DNA of 11,555 nt, taken from NCBI GenBank assembly GCA_020722245.1, contig DYLE01000055.1, positions 1 through 11,555 on the forward strand. Reading direction: 5' to 3'. Position 1 is the first letter of the stretch. Each line of letters begins with the position of its first letter. Origin of the DNA: Desulfonema limicola. Its GTDB lineage: Bacteria > Desulfobacterota > Desulfobacteria > Desulfobacterales > Desulfosalsimonadaceae. Position numbers and translations under genes: made by a program. Positions 1-6,857 of the stretch are shown here, in pieces. Below the pieces are notes generated by a model. It worked only from the letters and a program-made list of their open reading frames with translations. It ran no database searches and was not told the DNA's origin.

Positions 1-537
1 TTGACAGACATCGGCAAGGTGGACCCGGAGGCGCTGCATGACAGGGACAAGCTCATGGCCTATGCCCTGTCCCAAGGAATCACCTTCGGAAAAAGGGAGG
101 GGGGCGCCGAAGGGATCGGACGGATCATGACCAAGCTTTTTGACGCCCTGGTGGAACCCCATCTGATGCAACCGACCTTTATCACCGGGTATCCGGTGGA
201 GGTCTCCCCCCTTTCCCGGCGCTGCAAGGACAACCCCGAACTGACCGACCGTTTTGAGCTTTTTATCGCCGGCCGGGAGATCGCCAACGGATTTTCCGAG
301 TTAAATGATCCGGAAGACCAGAAAAACAGGTTCTTGGAGCAGGTGGAAAAGAGACAGGCCGGGGATGAGGAGGCCCACATGATGGATGCGGACTATATCC
401 AGGCCCTGGAATACGGCATGCCGCCCACGGCCGGCGAAGGGATCGGCATCGACCGGCTGGCCATGCTGCTGACGGATTCCGCCTCCATCCGCGAGGTCAT
501 TCTCTTTCCTCATATGAAACCCGTTGAAAAAAAATAG
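1..537 (+). CDS. lysS: Lysyl-tRNA synthetase, class II, C-terminal part (5' end outside window)
   Basis: Cytoplasmic enzyme that charges tRNA-Lys with lysine using ATP. Only the last 178 residues are in the window. The TTG at base 1 reads as an internal codon, not a credible start, because the family is about 500 residues long and the visible part aligns with the C-terminal third of E. coli LysS. Visible hallmarks are MQPTFITGYPVEVSPL (about residues 56-71), GREIANGFSELNDPEDQ (about 91-107) and class II motif 3, GEGIGIDRLAMLL (145-157), with its ATP-binding arginine, followed by the usual REVILFPHMKP ending. The N-terminal anticodon-binding OB-fold and motifs 1 and 2 lie upstream. The gene ends TAG three bases before the lolC start, so it probably shares a transcript with the envelope genes. 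Identity is very secure. Confidence 0.97.
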   Translation: MTDIGKVDPEALHDRDKLMAYALSQGITFGKREGGAEGIGRIMTKLFDALVEPHLMQPTFITGYPVEVSPLSRRCKDNPELTDRFELFIAGREIANGFSELNDPEDQKNRFLEQVEKRQAGDEEAHMMDADYIQALEYGMPPTAGEGIGIDRLAMLLTDSASIREVILFPHMKPVEKK

Positions 538-540
538 GTT

Positions 541-1776
541 ATGTCCTTTGAATTTTTTATAGGCGGTCGTTACCTTCGAGCCAGGCAGCAGCAGGCCTTT
601 ATCTCGTTTATCACCCTTCTTTCCATGGCCGGAGTGACCATCGGTGTGATGGCCCTGATCATTGTGATATCCGTGATGTCCGGGGCCGAATCCTATTTCA
701 AATCCCAGATCCTGGGGGTGGAGTCGCATATCGTCCTCACCCGTTACGGCGGGGTGATGCCGGATTATCAGCGGGTTATGGAAAAGGTCCTGAAAAAAAA
801 AGGAGTGGTCTCGGTCTTCCCCTTTATCTACACCCAGGTGATGCTGAGGTCCTCTTCAGGGCTGTCCGGCGCGGTTCTGCGGGGGATCGACCCCAAGGCC
901 GCAGGCAATCAGATCAAGGGGTATGATGCCTCCCTGCTGATGAAAAGCCTGAAACCCGAAAAAACCGCCGGACAGCGCCCTTCTGTTCCGGGGATCATTT
1001 TAGGCAAGGAACTCGCCGCTGGCCTGGGGATCTCAAGGGGGGATACGATCTATTTGATCTCACCCAAGGGAATGATATCGCCGGTCGGCCACATGCCGTC
1101 CATGAAACGGTTTGAGGTGACAGGGGTTTTTGAAACCGGCTTTTATGAGTATGACGCCTCTCTGGCCTATATTGATCTGAAGACCGCTCAGAACCTTTTG
1201 AGGACCGGTGATGCGGTCACCGCGGTGGGCGTCCGCATCCATGATATTTATAAGGCGGATGAGATATCCGCGGCGATCCTGGCGGATCTGGGATTCCCCT
1301 ACCAGACCATGGACTGGATGCAGATGAACAGGAATTTCTTTTCAGCCTTGAAGCTTGAAAAAAAGGCGATGTTTGTGATCCTCACCCTGATCATCCTTGT
1401 GGCGGCGTTTAACATCGCCAGCACCCTGATCATGATGGTGATGGGCAAAACCCGGGATATCGCCATCTTGAAGGCCATGGGCGCAACGGATAAAAGCATC
1501 TGGAAAATCTTCGTCTATAACGGGCTGGTCATCGGTTTTATCGGCACCCTGCTGGGCACCCTGCTGGGGATTGCCGGATGTTTTTTTCTGAAACACTACA
1601 AGATCATCGAACTTCCCGGGGATGTCTATTACTTCACCACCCTTCCGGTTCAGCTTGAGGGTCTTGATGTTCTGATCATCGTGGCGGCTGCCATGGCCAT
1701 CTGTTTTCTTTCAACCCTTTATCCGGCATATAAGGCCTCACGAATGGATCCGGTGGAGGCGCTGCGGTATGGATAG
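541..1776 (+). CDS. lolC: Lipoprotein-releasing ABC transporter permease (LolC/LolE family)
   Basis: Inner-membrane permease of the Lol system, which extracts outer-membrane lipoproteins from the inner membrane and passes them to periplasmic LolA. At 411 residues it has the family's usual length and MacB/LolC topology: TM1 about 22-47, a large periplasmic domain about 50-270, then TM2 about 277-301, TM3 about 323-350 and TM4 about 375-397. Family landmarks are the opening FEFFIGGRYLRAR, the cytoplasmic coupling segment KTRDIAILKAMGAT after TM2, and the ending SRMDPVEALRYG. The ATG follows the lysS stop by only three bases and has no strong Shine-Dalgarno, suggesting coupling to lysS translation. 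lolD overlaps its 3' end by eight bases. Only one LolC/E-type gene is present, so the permease probably works as a homodimer (the LolF arrangement) unless a second copy exists elsewhere. LolC versus LolE cannot be decided. Confidence 0.93.
   Translation: MSFEFFIGGRYLRARQQQAFISFITLLSMAGVTIGVMALIIVISVMSGAESYFKSQILGVESHIVLTRYGGVMPDYQRVMEKVLKKKGVVSVFPFIYTQVMLRSSSGLSGAVLRGIDPKAAGNQIKGYDASLLMKSLKPEKTAGQRPSVPGIILGKELAAGLGISRGDTIYLISPKGMISPVGHMPSMKRFEVTGVFETGFYEYDASLAYIDLKTAQNLLRTGDAVTAVGVRIHDIYKADEISAAILADLGFPYQTMDWMQMNRNFFSALKLEKKAMFVILTLIILVAAFNIASTLIMMVMGKTRDIAILKAMGATDKSIWKIFVYNGLVIGFIGTLLGTLLGIAGCFFLKHYKIIELPGDVYYFTTLPVQLEGLDVLIIVAAAMAICFLSTLYPAYKASRMDPVEALRYG
1752..1759 (+). promoter_or_regulatory. 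Ribosome binding site of lolD
   Basis: GGTGGAGG lies inside the 3' end of lolC, nine bases before the ATG at 1769. It supports the 1769 start of lolD over the later in-frame ATG at 1811. Confidence 0.6.
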
Positions 1777-2473
1777 AATCAAGGAAAACGGCGGAAGCAG
1801 GCTTATCCGCATGGAAAACATCAGCAAAAGCTATCTTAACAGCGGCGCCAAAATCGAGGTGTTAAAGGACCTGTCGCTGGATATAGAAGCCGGAGAAACC
1901 ATTGCCGTGGTGGGGGAATCGGGGATCGGAAAATCGACCTTCCTTCATGTGCTGGGCACCCTGGACCGGCCGGACAGCGGAAGGCTCCTGTACAAAGGAT
2001 CCGATGTGCTCGGCTTCGACAGAGCCGGACTTGCGGGTTTTCGAAACCAGACCATGGGGTTTGTATTTCAGTTTCATTACCTTCTCGCGGAGTTTACAGC
2101 CCTTGAAAACGTGATGATCCCCGGGCTGATCCGCGGGTATGGGCGAAAACAGTTCCAGGAGCGCGCCGAGGCCATGCTGGTCCGGGTCGGTCTTAAAGAC
2201 CGCATCCACCATCTGATCCGGCAGCTTTCCGGCGGCGAGCAGCAGCGGGTGGCTGTGGCCCGGGCCCTGGTCTTAAACCCCGATATCCTGCTGGCCGATG
2301 AGCCCACCGGCAATCTGGATAAAAAAAACAGCCGCCAGATGCACGACCTGCTGATGGCGCTCAATGAGGAATACAACATGACCTTGGTCGTCGCCACCCA
2401 CAGCATGACCCTGGCCGGCCGCATGAAGAAAAAAATGACCCTGTTAGACGGCAAACTGACCGAGATACAATGA
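1769..2473 (+). CDS. lolD: Lipoprotein-releasing ABC transporter ATPase LolD
   Basis: Cytoplasmic ATPase that powers lipoprotein release by the LolC/E-type permease encoded just upstream. All nucleotide-binding motifs are intact in order: Walker A GESGIGKST (49-57), Q-loop at Q101, ABC signature LSGGEQQR (153-160), Walker B ILLADEP (173-179) with catalytic E178, D-loop NLD, and switch His H211. Length (234) and overall pattern fit the MacB/LolD/FtsE group; pairing with the adjacent permease makes LolD the best call. The start at 1769 overlaps lolC by eight bases and has a good ribosome binding site, giving about 14 residues before the usual family beginning. ATG 1811 (MENISKSY) is the alternative start. 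The stop overlaps the bamA start as ATGA. Confidence 0.94.
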   Translation: MDRIKENGGSRLIRMENISKSYLNSGAKIEVLKDLSLDIEAGETIAVVGESGIGKSTFLHVLGTLDRPDSGRLLYKGSDVLGFDRAGLAGFRNQTMGFVFQFHYLLAEFTALENVMIPGLIRGYGRKQFQERAEAMLVRVGLKDRIHHLIRQLSGGEQQRVAVARALVLNPDILLADEPTGNLDKKNSRQMHDLLMALNEEYNMTLVVATHSMTLAGRMKKKMTLLDGKLTEIQ

Positions 2474-4719
2474 TGAAAAAAGGGTTTATCCTGCTGATTT
2501 TATATATATTTTGTTTGCACCCGTTTACCGTTCAAGGAGAGGAGCCGGCAAAAATTAAAGAAATCCGGGTGGAGGGCAACCAGCGCATTGAAGCCGATGC
2601 GATCCTGCATGTGATTAAAGCCAGGCAGGGGGATGCCTACGATGCCGAAGCGCTTTCAAGGGATTTGAAAGCGGTCTATGACATGGGTTACTTCGACGAC
2701 ATTCGGGTGGAGGTTGAAAAAGCGCCGGACGGTGCAACAGTTATCTTCAGGGTCACCGAGAAACCGACCATTCGGGAGATCGGGTTTGAGGGCAACAAGG
2801 TCTATGAAGATGAAAAAATACAGGAAAACCTCGATATCAGCTCCGGATCCATCCTCAATATTTATAAGATACGCCGGAATATCAAAATCATCGAATCCCT
2901 GTATAAGGAGCGGAACTACCATAACGTTGTGGTGACCCACAGGATCGAACCCTTGGAGCATAACCAGGCGGACCTGAAGTTTGTCATCAATGAAGGGAAA
3001 AAGCTTCAAATCAAACACATTGAGTTTGACGGAAACAGCGCCTATGATGCTAAAAAGTTAAAAAAGGTCATGAAAACATCCGAAAAAGGCTTTTTTTCAT
3101 GGATCACCTCCTCCGGCGACTTGAACCAGGAGACCTTAAACCAGGATGTGTTGAAATTAAACGCCTTTTACCATAACAGCGGGTATGCCGAGGCGAGAAT
3201 CGCGGATCCGGAAATCAGCTATGAAGAAAACGATATCCTTATAAAAATCAAGATAGAAGAAGGGGCGAGGTATAAAATGGGGAGGGTCGGTTTTGAGGGG
3301 GATCTGATCATGCCCGAAGAGGAGCTGCTGGCCCTGCTCAGTTCCACGGCAAGGCGGGAGCCTTACTATAACCGTGATGCCATTCGGCAGGATATCCTTA
3401 CCCTGACGGATATCTATTCGGATCAGGGGTATGCCCGTGCGGATATCGCCCCTGAGGTTGAAACCGATCGGGAGAACCTGGTCACCCACCTCACCTTTCA
3501 TATCGTTAAAAATCAGCCGGTGTATTTTGAACGGATTGTCATCTACGGCAATACAAAAACCCGGGACAAGGTGATCCGCCGGGAGCTGAAGGTTTATGAA
3601 CAGGAGCTTTTTAACGGGAAACGCCTCAAGCAAAGCATTCAGGATTTACATCGACTTGATTTTTTTGAAGATATAAAAGTAAAAACACCCACGGGGAGCG
3701 CGGATGATCAGATGGTCTTAGAGATCGAGGTCCAGGAAAAGGCCACCGGCACCTTCAGTTTCGGCGGCGGATACAGCGGCCGGGACGGGGCGTATATCAT
3801 GGCCTCGGTATCCGAGCGGAACCTTTTCGGCCGAGGTCAGTATACGGAGGTAAGGCTGACCACCGGCGGTAAATACAGGCAGTATTACTTTAATTTTGTG
3901 GAGCCCTGGCTGTTTGATATCCCCTTGTCTTCAGGGGTCACCGCCTACAAAATGGAGCGCGACTACGATGACTATGACCGGGACAGCACCGGCGGATCGC
4001 TTCAGTTGGGTTACCCGCTGTTTCGTTTTACCCGGGGGTATATTGAATACGCCTACGATAAAAGCCGGATCGACAACCTTTCCATGGCCTTCATGGCGTC
4101 CCCCTATATACAGGAGACGACCTATGAAGAAAGCAGTGTCTCCTTGAGCGTGATTTATGATTCAAGAAACCGCGTGATTAATCCCAGCGAGGGCTCCAAG
4201 CACCGGGTGACCCTTCAATACGCCGGCATAGGGGGAAACGTCGGGTTTACCAAGCTTACCGGGGAGGCCGGCCGGTACTTTCCCCTTTTCTGGGGCACTG
4301 TGGGATTCTTGCACACCGAAGCGGGATATGTGGCCGACCACAGCGGCAAGGAGCTTCCGGATTACGAACGGTTTTATCTGGGAGGCATTGATTCCCTTCG
4401 GGGCTTTGACTGGCGGGATATCCACTGCGTAACCGAGGATGGGACTGAGATCGGCGGGGATACGTATGTTCAGGGAAACGCGGAGTTTATATTCCCGATC
4501 ATCAAGAAGGCGCAGCTGATGGGGCTTGTGTTTTATGATACAGGTAATGTATATGATAAAGGATCGCTCAGGCTGGATGACCTGCGGGAAAGCGCCGGCT
4601 TCGGCATTCGGTGGTATTCCCCCATGGGCCCGCTGCGGCTGGAGCGCGGGTATGTGCTGGATAAACAGCCCGGCGAGGATTCCGGAAGATGGGAGTTTTC
4701 CATGGGCGGCAGTTTTTAA
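2470..4719 (+). CDS. bamA: Outer membrane protein assembly factor BamA
   Basis: Omp85-family core of the BAM complex, which folds beta-barrel proteins into the outer membrane. The 749-residue product has a Sec signal peptide (cleavage likely after VQG, about residue 23), five POTRA repeats at roughly 27-98, 99-177, 178-267, 268-350 and 351-424, then a beta-barrel from about 427 to the end. The POTRAs show the recurring I-x-F-x-G-N type strand, for example REIGFEGN and KHIEFDGN. The conserved barrel loop motif is LRGF (643-646), matching VRGF/Y of other Omp85 proteins, and the chain ends in Phe, as outer-membrane barrels do. It is somewhat shorter than E. coli BamA (810). The start overlaps the lolD stop by four bases with little Shine-Dalgarno, so translation is probably coupled; an ATG one codon later is equivalent. 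skp follows after 47 bases. Confidence 0.97.
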   Translation: MMKKGFILLILYIFCLHPFTVQGEEPAKIKEIRVEGNQRIEADAILHVIKARQGDAYDAEALSRDLKAVYDMGYFDDIRVEVEKAPDGATVIFRVTEKPTIREIGFEGNKVYEDEKIQENLDISSGSILNIYKIRRNIKIIESLYKERNYHNVVVTHRIEPLEHNQADLKFVINEGKKLQIKHIEFDGNSAYDAKKLKKVMKTSEKGFFSWITSSGDLNQETLNQDVLKLNAFYHNSGYAEARIADPEISYEENDILIKIKIEEGARYKMGRVGFEGDLIMPEEELLALLSSTARREPYYNRDAIRQDILTLTDIYSDQGYARADIAPEVETDRENLVTHLTFHIVKNQPVYFERIVIYGNTKTRDKVIRRELKVYEQELFNGKRLKQSIQDLHRLDFFEDIKVKTPTGSADDQMVLEIEVQEKATGTFSFGGGYSGRDGAYIMASVSERNLFGRGQYTEVRLTTGGKYRQYYFNFVEPWLFDIPLSSGVTAYKMERDYDDYDRDSTGGSLQLGYPLFRFTRGYIEYAYDKSRIDNLSMAFMASPYIQETTYEESSVSLSVIYDSRNRVINPSEGSKHRVTLQYAGIGGNVGFTKLTGEAGRYFPLFWGTVGFLHTEAGYVADHSGKELPDYERFYLGGIDSLRGFDWRDIHCVTEDGTEIGGDTYVQGNAEFIFPIIKKAQLMGLVFYDTGNVYDKGSLRLDDLRESAGFGIRWYSPMGPLRLERGYVLDKQPGEDSGRWEFSMGGSF

Positions 4720-4755
4720 AAAAAGTAAAGTTTGAGTTGTTACCGATCAGGTGGC

Positions 4756-4762
4756 AAGGGGG
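4756..4762 (+). promoter_or_regulatory. Ribosome binding site of skp
   Basis: AAGGGGG ends four bases before ATG 4767. It supports this start over an upstream in-frame ATG at 4689, which lies inside bamA and would place 26 non-signal residues before the signal peptide. Confidence 0.55.
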
Positions 4763-4766
4763 TGTT

Positions 4767-5297
4767 ATGCGTATTCAAAGGATAGCTGTTTGGGCGGGGG
4801 TGGTCATGGCGGCATGCCTTGTCGTGCCGGCGTATGCGGCGGACATCGCAAAAATCGGGGTTGTGGATCTGCAACGGGTGTTCACGGAATCCGAATCCGG
4901 CAAATCCGTGCAGGCCAGGCTTCAACAGAGGGGAAATGAGATGCAGGCCGGGCTTCAGGAGCTGGGGGCCAAAATCGATGAGATCACCGAGCAGCTCACC
5001 AAGGAAGCCATGGTGCTGAGCAAGGAGAAACGGGAGGAAAAACAGCGGGAGCTGGATATCAAACGGTATGATTTCCAGTCGCTGCAGAAAAAATATCAAT
5101 CCGAGTTCAGGGAGCTTGAGGCCAAAGAGGTGGATAAGCTGCAGAAAGATATTTTCAGCCTCGCTGAACAGATCGGCAAAAAAGAAGGATATCTTTTAAT
5201 CATAGATAAAGGCGCGGCGATCTACTATCCGAAATCCATTGATTTGACCGATCAGCTGATTGAGGAATACAATAAAAAGGGATCGGCTTCTCAATAA
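4767..5297 (+). CDS. skp: Periplasmic OMP chaperone Skp/OmpH family
   Basis: Periplasmic trimeric chaperone that holds unfolded outer-membrane proteins on their way to BamA. From ATG 4767 the protein has 176 residues: a clear signal peptide with hydrophobic core VVMAACLVV and cleavage after AYA (residue 24), a first strand IAKIGVVDLQRVF (27-39), a long charged helical arm (about 45-140) rich in Glu, Lys and Gln, and the returning strand GYLLIIDKGAAIYY (141-154). This tentacle plan defines Skp/OmpH; E. coli Skp has 161 residues. The reading frame is open back to 4689 inside bamA, but the signal peptide and ribosome binding site choose 4767. Its place between bamA and lpxD is the classical arrangement in proteobacteria. 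Confidence 0.93.
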   Translation: MRIQRIAVWAGVVMAACLVVPAYAADIAKIGVVDLQRVFTESESGKSVQARLQQRGNEMQAGLQELGAKIDEITEQLTKEAMVLSKEKREEKQRELDIKRYDFQSLQKKYQSEFRELEAKEVDKLQKDIFSLAEQIGKKEGYLLIIDKGAAIYYPKSIDLTDQLIEEYNKKGSASQ

Positions 5298-5336
5298 AAA
5301 AATTAACGAGAGGGGCAGACCCGGTTCATGGATGGC

Positions 5337-5342
5337 GGAGAG
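5337..5342 (+). promoter_or_regulatory. Ribosome binding site favouring lpxD start at 5352
   Basis: GGAGAG lies nine bases before ATG 5352. The competing ATG 5328 has GAGAGGGG (5308-5315) at a longer 12-base spacing. The family N-terminus and catalytic-residue numbering also favour 5352. Confidence 0.5.
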
Positions 5343-5351
5343 AAAACCGTG

Positions 5352-6410
5352 ATGGAGATACCTCTGGCGGAACTGGCCCAAAGGGTTGGCGGGGAAATCC
5401 ACGGCGATCCTCAGAAAATGATCAGAGGGGTTGCTCCGTTTGACGATGCCGGAAAAGACGACATCACCTTTGCCGATGCCGCCCAAATATTAAAAAGGAT
5501 GGACCAGGCTTCCGCCGGCGCGGTAATTGTCCCCCGGCGGTTCCAGAAGCAGGTTTCGGTTAACCTGGTGGTTTCAGACAACCCGAGGCTTGCCTTTGCC
5601 CGGTGCATGAACCTTTTTTTTCCAAATAGGCCGCCTTTTTACGGAATCAGCAAAACGGCCAGCATCGGCCGTTGCTTTTCTTTTGAAAAAGACCTGCGCA
5701 TCGGCCCCTATGCGGTGATCGGAGACAACGTGCGCATGGGCAGCCGGGTGACGGTTTATCCCCATGTAGTCATCGGAGATGGGGTTTGTATCGGGGATGA
5801 CGTGATCCTTTATCCGAACGTGACCATACTGGAACGGTGTAAGATCGGCAACCGGGTGATCATTCATTCGGGGTCGGTCATCGGAAGCGACGGATACGGG
5901 TTTACCCCTGATGGCGAAAAACATTATAAAATCCCCCAGACCGGTATTGTGCAGATCGATGATGATGTTGAGATCGGGGCCTGCAACGCCATCGACCGGG
6001 CCACCTTCGGCAGGACATGGATCAAAAAAGGGGTGAAGACCGACAACCTGGTGCATATCGCCCATAACGTGGTTATCGGTGAAAATACCTTAATCGTCGC
6101 CCAGGTGGGGATCGCCGGAAGCGCCACCATCGGCAACAACGTCATTCTGGCCGGCCAGGCCGGGGTCGTCGGTCATATCTCGGTGGGGGACCGCGCCATG
6201 GTCGGGCCCCAGGCCGGGGTGAGCCGATCCGTGCCCCGGGGCGCTCTGGTTTCCGGCTCCCCGGAGATGCCGCACCGGTTATGGCTGAGGGTTCAGCAGG
6301 TGGTGCCCCGACTGCCGGAGTTGAAAAAACGGATCGCGGATCTGGAAAAACGGGTCAGCGCTATGGAAAAGAAAAGCACGCCCCAGTCCATCGGTTCTAA
6401 AAAAGGATGA
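5352..6410 (+). CDS. lpxD: UDP-3-O-acylglucosamine N-acyltransferase LpxD
   Basis: Third enzyme of lipid A synthesis. It transfers a (R)-3-hydroxyacyl chain from ACP to the 2-amino group of UDP-3-O-acyl-GlcN in the cytoplasm. The protein has an N-terminal uridine-binding domain (MEIPLAELAQRVGGEIHGD), a left-handed beta-helix of hexapeptide repeats from about residue 100 to 280, and a C-terminal charged helix ending. The conserved stretch VEIGACNAIDRA and catalytic HIAHNVVIG are present. The catalytic histidine falls at residue 238, against H239 in E. coli, and the second conserved histidine at 275, against H276. I chose ATG 5352 (352 residues) over the in-frame ATG 5328 (360 residues) for its better-spaced ribosome binding site and this numbering; the choice is not certain. 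At the E. coli M290 acyl-chain ruler position the residue is Gly289. fabZ begins three bases after the stop. Confidence 0.93.
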   Translation: MEIPLAELAQRVGGEIHGDPQKMIRGVAPFDDAGKDDITFADAAQILKRMDQASAGAVIVPRRFQKQVSVNLVVSDNPRLAFARCMNLFFPNRPPFYGISKTASIGRCFSFEKDLRIGPYAVIGDNVRMGSRVTVYPHVVIGDGVCIGDDVILYPNVTILERCKIGNRVIIHSGSVIGSDGYGFTPDGEKHYKIPQTGIVQIDDDVEIGACNAIDRATFGRTWIKKGVKTDNLVHIAHNVVIGENTLIVAQVGIAGSATIGNNVILAGQAGVVGHISVGDRAMVGPQAGVSRSVPRGALVSGSPEMPHRLWLRVQQVVPRLPELKKRIADLEKRVSAMEKKSTPQSIGSKKG

Positions 6411-6413
6411 TCC

Positions 6414-6857
6414 ATGAAGACCACCCGGAACATTGGGGAGATTTTAAAACTGCTGCCGCACCGTTACCCCTTTTTAATGGTCGACAGGGTCTCCGCGGTA
6501 TCGCCTGGGGTTCAGATCACGGCGTTTAAAAACGTCACCATCAATGAGCCTTTTTTTTGCGGGCATTTTCCGCAAAAACCGATCATGCCCGGGGTGCTGA
6601 TTGTCGAAGGGATGATTCAGGCGGGCGGGTTGCTGCTGGTTCAGACCCTGCCTTTCGAAACCCATGAGCGGATATCTTTTGTGGGAATCGATAAGGCGCG
6701 GTTTCGAGCGCCGGTTATTCCCGGGGACCGGCTTGTTTTTGAAGTGAAAATCGTAAAAAAGCGGTTTTCCGTGATAAAAATGCACGCCACTGCCCATGTG
6801 GATGAAAAATGTGTGGCAGAAGCCGAGCTTCTGTTTTTGATCGGAGGTAAAAAATGA
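6414..6857 (+). CDS. fabZ: 3-hydroxyacyl-ACP dehydratase FabZ
   Basis: Cytoplasmic hot-dog fold dehydratase that converts (R)-3-hydroxyacyl-ACP to trans-2-enoyl-ACP in fatty-acid elongation. It competes with LpxA and LpxD for the same 3-hydroxyacyl-ACP, so it sits at the branch between phospholipid and lipid A. The 147-residue protein has the expected length and motifs: LLPHRYPFLMVDRV (14-27), then the catalytic histidine H51 in CGHFPQKPIMPG and the catalytic glutamate E65 in LIVEGMIQAGG. AAGGA at 6403-6407, overlapping the end of lpxD, is a well-spaced ribosome binding site. Its stop overlaps the lpxA start (ATGA), linking translation of the two competing enzymes. FabA is unlikely, given the HRYPFLMVD opening and the short length. 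Confidence 0.96.
   Translation: MKTTRNIGEILKLLPHRYPFLMVDRVSAVSPGVQITAFKNVTINEPFFCGHFPQKPIMPGVLIVEGMIQAGGLLLVQTLPFETHERISFVGIDKARFRAPVIPGDRLVFEVKIVKKRFSVIKMHATAHVDEKCVAEAELLFLIGGKK
6843..6847 (+). promoter_or_regulatory. Ribosome binding site of lpxA
   Basis: GGAGG inside the end of fabZ, six bases before ATG 6854, which itself overlaps the fabZ stop. It is the best Shine-Dalgarno match I noted in the lpx part of the cluster. Confidence 0.6.

Noticed and set aside
535..543. lysS and lolC are in the same frame, separated only by TAG GTT, so amber readthrough could fuse them (some deltaproteobacteria use pyrrolysine)
   Set aside because: TAG also ends lolC and the oxidoreductase, so it is an ordinary stop here. 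A LysS-permease fusion makes no sense, and no readthrough signal is visible.
4689..4766. Longer skp start inside bamA
   Set aside because: It would put 26 residues before an obvious signal peptide; ATG 4767 has its own ribosome binding site.
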